64,000 bases of DNA. Source: Thermoproteota archaeon. GTDB lineage: Archaea; Korarchaeota; Korarchaeia; Korarchaeales; Korarchaeaceae. The DNA lies in the NCBI GenBank assembly GCA_026986575.1, contig JALSOH010000006.1, forward strand, positions 310,001 through 374,000, written 5' to 3'. Of this stretch, positions 1-6,866 are shown piece by piece. The translations under genes were made by a program, and so were the position numbers. Under the pieces are notes generated by a model. The model was given only the letters and a program-made list of their open reading frames with translations. It was not told where the DNA came from and ran no database searches. The first letter of the stretch is position 1; each line of letters begins with the position of its first letter.

Positions 1-1605
1 GAACTTCTCGACGGACCCGTGGCCATTCTAGGAGATCGGATCCTCTGCGTCGGGGAGAGGATCGAGGCCAAAAAGGTGGAGAGAGTAGATGGGATAATCA
101 TTCCTGGATTTAAAGACGGCCATATCCACATAGAGAGCAGCAAACTCCCTCCCGGGGAGTTCGCTCGGCTGGTAGTACCTAGGGGCACCACCTCGGTCTT
201 CGCGGATCCCCATGAGATAGTGAATGTCGCCGGAAAGGCTGGCTTCAAGTTCATGCTCGAGGAATCTAGCAAGACCCCACTAAGGGTCCACCTGATGGTT
301 CCCTCATGCGTTCCTGCCTCCCCTCTCGAGGAATCTCCCTTCCAGCTCGACGCTACTGCTGTCGCGGAACTCTTGGACGAGGGAGCCGGGTTAGGGGAAG
401 TGATGAACTTCCCCGGAGTGATCTCTGGTGAGGAGGATCTTCTCCGTAAGTTGGAAGAGGCGAGGAGGAGGCGGATGCCGATCGACGGGCATGCGCCCCT
501 CCTCATGGGTGAGGAACTCTGTCTCTACCTCTTCAGGGGCATAGAGTCCGATCACGAGTCTACTACCGAGGAGGAGGTCTTGGATAAGGCCAGAAAGGGC
601 ATGTATGTAATGGTGAGGGAGGGAACCGCATCCAAGGACATGAGAATAATTAAGGGGCTCCTCAGAGTCCATAAGAGGAGGATCCTACTAGTATCAGATG
701 ACAGGAGTGCGTCTGACCTTATGAGGGAGGGACATGTGGATCATCTCCTCAGGAGGGCCGTTGAGGAGGGCCTCGACCCCGTCGAAGCGGTTCAGGCTGT
801 GACGATAAATGTGGCTGAGAGGTTCGGCATAAGAGAGCTGGACGGCATCGCTCCTGGCAGGCTCGCTGACCTGGTAGTGGTGAGAGATCTCAAGAGGTTC
901 GAGGCCCTCAGGGTCTACATAGGGGGCAAGCTCGTGGCCTCCAACGGTGAACCTCTATTCAGCGCGGTGAGGGTCAGGAGGATAGGTACGATGAAGCTCC
1001 CTCCCCTCTCACCTAGGGACCTCGCCCTGAAGGTCCAGGGAAGGAGGGCTAGGGTTAGGATCATAGAGCTTACGGGCTCTCTCCTCACCGAGGAGGGCGA
1101 GGAGTGGCTCCCCATCGAGGAAGGTATGGTCAGGGCATGTGGAGAGGTCCAGCATTTGGCGGTAGTGGAGAGGCATGGGAAGACGGGGCACATCGGGAGG
1201 GGATTCGTGAGGGGCTTCGGAATGAGTGGAGCGATAGCCTCCACGATCGCACACGATAGCCACAACCTGATAATGGCTGGCAGCGACCTGAAGGACATGG
1301 TCGTGGCGGCCCGCGAGCTGGAGCGTGTCGGGGGCGGTCAGGTGGTTGTCTCGAACGGCAAATCGATCTCCATCCTTCCACTTCCCGTGGGAGGCCTCAT
1401 GTCTGACAGGCCAGCAGAGGAGGTGGCTTCGCTGGAGGAGGAGCTGAATAGGGCATACAGGTCCCTCGGAGGTACTAGGGAGGATCCTTTCATGGAACTC
1501 TCCTTCTTGGCTCTCTCGGTGATCCCAAAGCTAAAGCTGACCCCAAAGGGACTGGTCGATGTAAACAGGCAGGAGATAGTTTCCCCTCTCTTGGAGGTGA
1601 TTTGA
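1..1605 (+). CDS. ade: adenine deaminase, 5' end cut by window edge
   Basis: Amidohydrolase-superfamily adenine deaminase, which converts adenine to hypoxanthine and ammonia in purine salvage. The frame is open to base 1, and the family normally has some 40-50 more residues before this point, so the start lies outside the window; the GTG at 19 is internal. Visible are the metal-binding HxH in GHIHIES (bases about 121-135), DGHAP and SDHES with further histidine ligands, the paired aspartates of VSDD near base 700, the IAPGRLADLVV strand that closes the barrel domain, and the C-terminal ade domain with GFGMSGAIASTIAHDSHN. It ends TGA directly before the TTG start of the next gene, so the three genes to 3189 look like one transcript. 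Confident on family; substrate is by family. Confidence 0.9.
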   Translation, partial: ELLDGPVAILGDRILCVGERIEAKKVERVDGIIIPGFKDGHIHIESSKLPPGEFARLVVPRGTTSVFADPHEIVNVAGKAGFKFMLEESSKTPLRVHLMVPSCVPASPLEESPFQLDATAVAELLDEGAGLGEVMNFPGVISGEEDLLRKLEEARRRRMPIDGHAPLLMGEELCLYLFRGIESDHESTTEEEVLDKARKGMYVMVREGTASKDMRIIKGLLRVHKRRILLVSDDRSASDLMREGHVDHLLRRAVEEGLDPVEAVQAVTINVAERFGIRELDGIAPGRLADLVVVRDLKRFEALRVYIGGKLVASNGEPLFSAVRVRRIGTMKLPPLSPRDLALKVQGRRARVRIIELTGSLLTEEGEEWLPIEEGMVRACGEVQHLAVVERHGKTGHIGRGFVRGFGMSGAIASTIAHDSHNLIMAGSDLKDMVVAARELERVGGGQVVVSNGKSISILPLPVGGLMSDRPAEEVASLEEELNRAYRSLGGTREDPFMELSFLALSVIPKLKLTPKGLVDVNRQEIVSPLLEVI

Positions 1606-2292
1606 TTGGAGATAGGAGTGGAGGTTCCCCCTTCCTCGAAACCGAGGTTTCTCAGGAGAGTTTCCTCCCTTATAGGGAAGGCGGATTTCATTTCCATACC
1701 TGATTCTCCCTTCGGAAAGCCAGCACCCTCCTCCTTGGCCTTGGCAGTCCTGCTCAGGGGTATAGGGGTGGATGCGGTCCCCAACTACAGGCTGATGGAC
1801 AGGAACGAGCTTGCCCTGCTCTCAGAGATGATGGGTCTAGCTGAGCTGGGTATTGAGAGGGTCCTTTTGGTGGGAGGAGACCCCCCCAGCATAGGCAGGC
1901 CCACGGGCCTCGACGCCGTGAGGGCGATAACCCTCGTTAGGGAGTGGGGGGTGAGGGTGAAGCTGGGTGTGGCCACCTCCCTCAAGCCAAGGGAGAGGCT
2001 CAGAGCTAAGCTGGAAGCAGGGGCAGATTTCGTTGTCACACAGCCAATACAGAGGGTGGAGGACCTCTATCCCATAGCAGACTTCATCGGGGACACGCCT
2101 CTCTACACCATGCTGATGCTCACCTTGGCGGAGATGGAGGAGTCCGTGCTCAGGGCCATGGACATAGAAGAGGTGCTGGATGTGGACTATAAGGTACTCA
2201 TGGACAGGTTGGAGGAATCAGGACTGGTCAAGGGAGTTATAATCAGCTCACCAAGGAACCACTCGAGAATCTTGGAGGTCTTGGGAGGTTAG
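1606..2292 (+). CDS. methylenetetrahydrofolate reductase-like protein (MetF family, short)
   Basis: TIM-barrel protein of the MetF/MTHFR superfamily, expected to interconvert methylene- and methyl-tetrahydropterin. Family signs are NYRLMDRNE, the strand-loop LLVGGDPPS (compare the usual LxLTGDPP), GVATSLKP, and GADFVVTQPIQ. At 228 residues it is shorter than bacterial MetF (about 290) and resembles the compact archaeal forms. TTG is chosen as start because GGAGGTGAT at 1593-1601 is well placed and the previous gene stops at 1605. It lies between adenine deaminase and an MtrH-like methyltransferase (gap 3 bases), which suggests joint work on a methyl-pterin. Which pterin and which electron donor are used cannot be read from the sequence. 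Confidence 0.75.
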   Translation: MEIGVEVPPSSKPRFLRRVSSLIGKADFISIPDSPFGKPAPSSLALAVLLRGIGVDAVPNYRLMDRNELALLSEMMGLAELGIERVLLVGGDPPSIGRPTGLDAVRAITLVREWGVRVKLGVATSLKPRERLRAKLEAGADFVVTQPIQRVEDLYPIADFIGDTPLYTMLMLTLAEMEESVLRAMDIEEVLDVDYKVLMDRLEESGLVKGVIISSPRNHSRILEVLGG

Positions 2293-2295
2293 CGC

Positions 2296-3189
2296 ATGCA
2301 TCTGGGAGGCAAGCTGGGGGAGAACCCTCCCCTGATGATAGGATCTGTCTTCTACAGGGGGGACAGAAGGGTTAAAGATCACGAGAGAGGAGTATTCGAC
2401 GAGGAGGCTGAGGAGAGGCTCATAGAATCTGATTTGAGGACGGCACGCCAGCTGAACTTTCCATACGCCTTGGATGTCATTATAACTAGTAAAGGTGCTG
2501 CGGAACCCTACCTTAAGTTCGTCTCACGATTTAATGTACCCATCCTCGTCGACGGGATAGATCCAGAGGTTAGGGCACACGCCTATAGGATTGCAGGCGA
2601 GTTGGGCCTGTCGGATATAGCGATAGCAAATGCCATATACCCGGACAGCACTGAGGAGGAGTTGAACGCCATAAAGACCTCTGGTATCAAGAAGGCTGTT
2701 CTGGTGGCCTTTGATCCGAAAAACGCACTGGAAAGCCTCAAACCCGAGGTGAAGCTATCAATCCTAGAGGAGAAACTCGTACCTAAGGCCGAGGAGGCGG
2801 GAGTAGTGGAGTTCCTAGTGGATGTGGTCGTGCTGGATCCCGCCTCACTGGCCTCTGTGGCCGAGTCCATGAGCTTCCTTAGATCCAAGGGGTACGTGGT
2901 AGGTTGTGCTCCAGCCAACGCTTTAGCCTTCCTAAGCAAGAGGAGATATGGGGATGAGGCCTATACCATGCTGACGGCTGCCCTCTCATACCTTAGGATG
3001 AGAGGCGCCGACTTCATGATCTTCGGACCGGCTGGCAGGTTCAGGGGTGTTGCGAGAGGGCTCGCATTTCTCGAGTCCATGCTGGCCATGGAAGCCCAAG
3101 TGCCGAGGAGTAAACTGAGGGAGCACCCCTTCTCCGTGCTCAGGGAGCTGCAGAGGGTGTTTCAAGAGACATCCAAGGGGGAGGTATGA
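2296..3189 (+). CDS. MtrH-like tetrahydropterin:corrinoid methyltransferase
   Basis: Homologue of MtrH, the subunit of tetrahydromethanopterin S-methyltransferase that moves the methyl group between the pterin and a corrinoid. The N-terminus (GGKLGENPPLMIGSVFYRG, then VKDHERGVFD) matches the MtrH signature, followed by the TIM-barrel pattern with DVIITS, ILVDGIDPEVR and GCAPANAL. Length (297 residues) fits the family. No other mtr gene (mtrA-G) and no corrinoid protein is nearby, so this is a stand-alone MtrH as found with methylamine- or betaine-type methyl transfer systems. It follows the MetF-like gene by 3 bases. The partner corrinoid protein must be encoded elsewhere or be absent. Physiological direction is inference. 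Confidence 0.85.
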   Translation: MHLGGKLGENPPLMIGSVFYRGDRRVKDHERGVFDEEAEERLIESDLRTARQLNFPYALDVIITSKGAAEPYLKFVSRFNVPILVDGIDPEVRAHAYRIAGELGLSDIAIANAIYPDSTEEELNAIKTSGIKKAVLVAFDPKNALESLKPEVKLSILEEKLVPKAEEAGVVEFLVDVVVLDPASLASVAESMSFLRSKGYVVGCAPANALAFLSKRRYGDEAYTMLTAALSYLRMRGADFMIFGPAGRFRGVARGLAFLESMLAMEAQVPRSKLREHPFSVLRELQRVFQETSKGEV

Positions 3190-3195
3190 CACGCG

Positions 3196-3226
3196 TAAAA
3201 GTTAAATTAGTCTAACATTATTAGAC
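3196..3226 (+). promoter_or_regulatory. TATA box with adjoining palindromic operator candidate
   Basis: An AT-rich box, AAAAGTTAAATTA (about 3197-3209), is followed by the perfect inverted repeat GTCTAA-CATTA-TTAGAC at 3210-3226. The palindrome covers the expected transcription start, about 25 bases after the TATA centre, as expected for a repressor site. GGTGAT at 3229-3234 would serve as ribosome site for the ATG at 3240. Confidence 0.55.
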
Positions 3227-3239
3227 ACGGTGATCATGC

Positions 3240-3845
3240 ATGCCCTTGACCACATTTGAAGAGGAGATATACCTGCGCGCCCTCACCGGTAGGTTGGTCG
3301 GGAAGGCTCTATCCGACCTAGGACTCAACAAGGTCGCCGTAGTGGCCTCCAAGAATATCATATGCTCCAGCATAGCGGCAGCCACCGAAGCCACCTTCCT
3401 GACCCTGAGCGGGGGCGTTACCTATCACTTTATGGTGGAACAAGGGAAGGAGAGGGAGCTAGCCAAGAGGCTGAAGGAGTTTGCCGCCCAGGCAGTACTG
3501 CTCCAGTTCGGAGGAGAGACCCCGTTCGATGAAACGAAGAAGAGTTTCGTCGATCTCCTAAAGGCCATGGCCGAGGAGGATGTGCCCGGTAGCTTGGTCG
3601 TCCATGTGAGGATATTCGCTGCTGGCGGCCTGAAGGAGGCCTTGGAGCACGAGGAAGTGAAGAAGTACCTAGAAACTAAAGAGGTCTTCGTCTACACGGT
3701 TGGATTCGACGAGGGCAAGGTCTACGTGAACAAAGTGACTATTCCTTCCCTCGAGCTGACGAGACTGGCAGAGTATCAGGTGACCCTCGAGCATGCCGAT
3801 CTACTGAACAGGAGCCTCAAAGACAGAAAGGTGACCTTCTCCTGA
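3240..3845 (+). CDS. conserved-looking protein of unknown function
   Basis: I do not recognise this 201-residue protein. It has no signal peptide or membrane span. The sequence alternates strands and helices: an N-terminal helix, a strand KVAVVAS, a small-residue segment CSSIAAATEATF, an amphipathic helix rich in E/K/R, a strand SLVVHVRIFAAGG and a C-terminal strand-rich part (VFVYTVGF, KVYVNKVTI). Normal acidic/basic balance and codon use argue that it is a real gene. It stands alone, with its own promoter and a 17-base palindrome over the start point, so it is likely regulated by a dimeric repressor. A T-tract follows the stop. ATG at 3240 is preferred over the out-of-frame ATG at 3236. Confidence 0.75.
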   Translation: MPLTTFEEEIYLRALTGRLVGKALSDLGLNKVAVVASKNIICSSIAAATEATFLTLSGGVTYHFMVEQGKERELAKRLKEFAAQAVLLQFGGETPFDETKKSFVDLLKAMAEEDVPGSLVVHVRIFAAGGLKEALEHEEVKKYLETKEVFVYTVGFDEGKVYVNKVTIPSLELTRLAEYQVTLEHADLLNRSLKDRKVTFS

Positions 3846-3870
3846 TAGTTCTGTTCCCTTCATCCCCTTA

Positions 3871-3881
3871 ATCTTTTTTTG
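3871..3881 (+). terminator. T-tract terminator
   Basis: A run of seven T (3874-3880) lies 30 bases after the stop of the orphan gene and before the convergent gene ending at 3910. This is the usual archaeal intrinsic terminator form. Confidence 0.5.
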
Positions 3882-3909
3882 ATGAGTCAGCGTTAAATTC
3901 AATCCACTT

Positions 3910-4914
3910 CTAGGGCTTCACTATGTAGACGACTAGAAAGAGGCTTCCCGAGAGGAAGTACAGGGCTACATCCCTGTTGAACGGCCAAGAGAGGGTAGCC
4001 AGTAACAGTAAAATTAGGGCCGAGTAGTTGAACCTCTTCGCGTTCCTAATCCCAAGGAGAACGGGGACCATCATTGGGGCATGCGCATATATGTGGAGAC
4101 CTACAAAACCCAATAGGAGGATGTGCAGTAGACCCAACGTGTTCACGGGCATGAACCACGACAAGATCAGCAGGGGAATGAGGAGGAGGTAGCCAGAGAT
4201 GAGGTAGCGGTGAGCCGGCAGGGCCTCCCTCACCCTGACGGACCTCAACCCGCGAAGCGCCAAATCCAGCCTAGCTGCCCCTAAGTAGGAGAGCATGCTC
4301 GTCCACATCAGGTGCCTGCTTGGATCAAATCCACAGAGCACGAGTGCGTGAAGTGCGATCATCGGGATGGCGAGGGGTAAGCTGGCCCGGTATCTGTAGG
4401 TCTTAGGGAGAGCGTGAAGGGTTACCGCGTATATGAGGGGCACCGGGTAAGCCCACTCCACAGCTGTGATCCAAGCTTCCATTCCTTGGTGGCTACTTAG
4501 TACCGTGGAGAGGAGGGAGAGGAAAGAATACAGTTCCAGCAGATAGACCAGGGACTTTTTCCTCGATGGGATGAGGAAGAAGAGACCAGTGAGGGAGACG
4601 AAGGCAATCAGAGCGGTTCCCCATCCCAGCAGCGAGCCGAGCGGAAGGAGAAGCAGCGAGAGGGAGTGAAGAAGGGCTGCTAGAACCGAACCTCGCTTCC
4701 TCGTCACCGAGGTCCAGAACGAGATGTTGACGCCGGCGGCGAACGAGATTACGCCCATCCCCATGAAGTGCATATGGACTTGGTACCACCTCAGCGGGAG
4801 GGAGAGCAACCCTATGCCGATGTAGGTGAAACTACCTACCACGGCTAGGGCGCTCAGCTTCCTCGCCAGCTTGAGGTAGGATAGGGCGTCTAGGTCACCA
4901 GCTATTTGGATCAC
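3910..4914 (-). CDS. polytopic membrane protein with NnrS / haem-copper-like histidine pattern
   Basis: 334 residues with about ten hydrophobic spans. Histidines sit in positions typical of haem- or copper-binding membrane helices: H47 and H49 (QVHMHFMGMG), H167 (TLHALPKTY), H264 (LLHILLLGF) and H274, H278 (GLHIYAHAPMMVP). The H-x-H then L-L-G-F-V-G-x-x-x-x-x-H arrangement resembles NnrS-type and cytochrome-oxidase-subunit-I-like proteins, though it is shorter than classic NnrS (about 400). It starts with GTG 9 bases after the flavodiiron gene, so the two are probably co-transcribed. NnrS proteins are linked to nitric oxide stress and flavodiiron proteins reduce NO or O2, so a common detoxification role is a reasonable inference. 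Assignment is by pattern only. Confidence 0.5.
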   Translation of the reverse strand: MIQIAGDLDALSYLKLARKLSALAVVGSFTYIGIGLLSLPLRWYQVHMHFMGMGVISFAAGVNISFWTSVTRKRGSVLAALLHSLSLLLLPLGSLLGWGTALIAFVSLTGLFFLIPSRKKSLVYLLELYSFLSLLSTVLSSHQGMEAWITAVEWAYPVPLIYAVTLHALPKTYRYRASLPLAIPMIALHALVLCGFDPSRHLMWTSMLSYLGAARLDLALRGLRSVRVREALPAHRYLISGYLLLIPLLILSWFMPVNTLGLLHILLLGFVGLHIYAHAPMMVPVLLGIRNAKRFNYSALILLLLATLSWPFNRDVALYFLSGSLFLVVYIVKP

Positions 4915-4923
4915 CTATAGCGC

Positions 4924-6117
4924 TCACAGGAGCTTCAAAGCCTCCTCTCCAAGCCTCCTACCCAGCTCCCTGGCCCTGTTTAGATCGCTCTCCTTGGGTT
5001 TACCCTTGAACGCCAGCTCATCCACCACGGGTATGCTTAGAGCCTCTAGTTCCTTCTTGACGGCCCTAGTACCGCCTCCTCCCCACCCGAAGGACCCGAG
5101 CACCGCCGCCACTTTGTTCTTGGGCCTGTACTCCCTGAGGAGGTCCAAGTAAAAGGTGATGCCTGGGAAGGGATGGCCGTTGTGCGTAGAGGTAGCCACG
5201 AGTATCGCGGCAGCCTCTAGGGTGTGGGCGAGCAGGTCGTCTGGATCGGTCTCCGCGCTGTCCACCAAAGCTACCTCGAGGCCGGTATCCCTCAATCCCT
5301 CAGCTGCCGCCTCGGCCGCCCTTGCTGTATTCTCGTACTGGCTTCCCACCACTACCAGAGCCCTCTTGAGCGGCTTCCAGGAGGTCCACCTCTCGTATAT
5401 GCTCAGCAGCTCCTTAATTTCCCTGTGGAGAGCCCCGTGGGATGGGGCTATTATCTTAGGATTCAGCTCTCTAACCTTAGCAACAGCCTTCGCTGCCATG
5501 GCGTGGTAGGGCATAAGTATGGAGGCATAGTAATCCAGTAACTCGAAGGAGTCGGGCGCTTCATCGTAGAAGACCTTATCGCTAGCACCGTGAGAACCGA
5601 ACAGGTCGCATGTGAACAGGATGGAGTCCTCCACTAGGTAGGTGAGCATTGTATCGGGCCAGTGGACCATGGGAGACAGGACGAAGCGCAGGGTCTTGTT
5701 CCCCAAGCTAATCTCATCCCCATCCCTCACCTCCCTTGCCCTGTCCATGGGGAAGTCGGCGAGCGCCTCACCTATGCTGAGGGCCTGCTTAGTTCCTAGG
5801 AGAACCGCCTCCTTCGCTCTCCTCATGACCTCTGCTAGAGTACCGGAGTGGTCCGGCTCTGTGTGCTGAGTGATCACATACCTTAGATCCTCGACCCTGA
5901 CCACGCTCTCAAGGGCCTCGAAAAACTCCTTAGAGAACCTGAAGTCGGCTCCGTCTATGAGGGCAGTCCCCTCACTCCCCTCCACCACATAGAAATTGTA
6001 TGATGTTCCGTTGGGGATGGGCCAGAAGTTCTCGAACCTTGGAAGTTTCGTGTTCAGGATCCTGACGAGGGTAACCCCCTCCGCTATCTCCTTCTTGAAC
6101 CAGCTCATGGGACTCAC
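4924..6117 (-). CDS. fprA: flavodiiron protein (A-type flavoprotein, O2/NO reductase)
   Basis: Cytoplasmic flavodiiron protein reducing O2 to water or NO to N2O. The N-terminal metallo-beta-lactamase-like domain (residues about 1-250) carries the diiron ligands in HTEPDH (H85, E87, D89, H90), then HWPDTM, FTCDLFGSHG and APSHGALHRE. The C-terminal flavodoxin domain (about 252-397) has the FMN loop around VGSQYENTA and FGWGGGGTRAV. No rubredoxin or reductase domain is fused. ATG at 6108 is an alternative start. GTG at 6117 is kept because it lies 26 bases from a TATA-like element shared with the divergent sfsA gene. Followed by the NnrS-like gene. Confidence 0.92.
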   Translation of the reverse strand: MSPMSWFKKEIAEGVTLVRILNTKLPRFENFWPIPNGTSYNFYVVEGSEGTALIDGADFRFSKEFFEALESVVRVEDLRYVITQHTEPDHSGTLAEVMRRAKEAVLLGTKQALSIGEALADFPMDRAREVRDGDEISLGNKTLRFVLSPMVHWPDTMLTYLVEDSILFTCDLFGSHGASDKVFYDEAPDSFELLDYYASILMPYHAMAAKAVAKVRELNPKIIAPSHGALHREIKELLSIYERWTSWKPLKRALVVVGSQYENTARAAEAAAEGLRDTGLEVALVDSAETDPDDLLAHTLEAAAILVATSTHNGHPFPGITFYLDLLREYRPKNKVAAVLGSFGWGGGGTRAVKKELEALSIPVVDELAFKGKPKESDLNRARELGRRLGEEALKLL

Positions 6118-6138
6118 GCGCCTTGAGGCGGAGAATTC

Positions 6139-6147
6139 ATAAAAATG
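6139..6147. promoter_or_regulatory. bidirectional TATA element between fprA and sfsA
   Basis: CATAAAAAT centred at about 6143 lies 25 bases before the sfsA ATG (6168) and 26 bases before the fprA GTG (6117) on the other strand, so one AT-rich element may drive two leaderless transcripts. Confidence 0.45.
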
Positions 6148-6167
6148 TTGGTCGCATAAGGGCCAGT

Positions 6168-6866
6168 ATGTTCATAAAAGACAAGCTTGGCTCAGGTAGG
6201 TTCCTCGAGAGGCCCAATCGTTTCTTAGCAGTCTTAGACACGCTAGAGGGGAGGAGAAGATGCCATGTAAGGGATCCAGGAAGACTCACCGAATTGTTCG
6301 TGTGGGGTGCTCCGGTCGTCTTCCTAGAGAGATCTAATCCGGGGAGAAAAACCGATTGCGAGGTCCTCCTAGTGTGGGACGGCAGGGTGTGGACAGTCGT
6401 CAATTCCGGCCTTCATTCGGAGCTAGCTACCGAACTGCTAGCTTCGGGATTTCTACCGGAGCTCCAAGGCTTCGCCTCTGTGAGGAGGGAAGTGAATTAC
6501 GGGGATAGCAGGGTGGATTTCATGCTGGAATATCCGGGGAGGGTCCTCTATCTCGAGGTGAAGGGGTGCACGCTAGTCAGGGACGGCATGGCCCTGTTCC
6601 CGGATGCCCCCACCGAGAGAGGGAGGAGGCACGTGCTGAACCTGATCCGAGCTGTCGATGAGGGACATAGCGCGGCCGTTCTCTTCCTCGTGATGCGGCC
6701 GGACGCTGAATTTCTCATCCCAAACGCTAGGACCGATCCCAAGTTCGCTGAAGCCCTCAGAGAGGCCGAAAATAGGGGAGTGAGGATGCTCGCCGTCACC
6801 TTCCGTTACTTCGCTAGGAGAATCGAGCCCCTCGCCCGTATACCCGTGATTACCTCTCCTCAGTAA
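6168..6866 (+). CDS. sfsA: SfsA family protein (sugar fermentation stimulation homologue)
   Basis: SfsA-family protein with an N-terminal OB-like DNA-binding part and a nuclease-like fold. Recognised by GRFLERPNRFLAVLD, the HVRDPGRLTEL segment, KTDCEVLLVWDG, and the PD-(D/E)xK-like core with DSRVDFML then YLEVKGCTLV and FPDAPTERGRRH. These hold the acidic and lysine residues of a nuclease site (D, E-V-K). The start at ATG 6168 is chosen over in-frame codons back to 6123 because a TATA element lies 25 bases upstream and because homologues begin just before the RFL segment. The 3' end overlaps the open frame of the convergent glycosyltransferase. Biological role is poorly known even in bacteria. 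Confidence 0.85.
   Translation: MFIKDKLGSGRFLERPNRFLAVLDTLEGRRRCHVRDPGRLTELFVWGAPVVFLERSNPGRKTDCEVLLVWDGRVWTVVNSGLHSELATELLASGFLPELQGFASVRREVNYGDSRVDFMLEYPGRVLYLEVKGCTLVRDGMALFPDAPTERGRRHVLNLIRAVDEGHSAAVLFLVMRPDAEFLIPNARTDPKFAEALREAENRGVRMLAVTFRYFARRIEPLARIPVITSPQ

Noticed and set aside
3874-3900. Possible C/D box RNA (TGATGA at about 3880)
   Set aside because: No matching D box (CTGA) at the right distance and no flanking stem.
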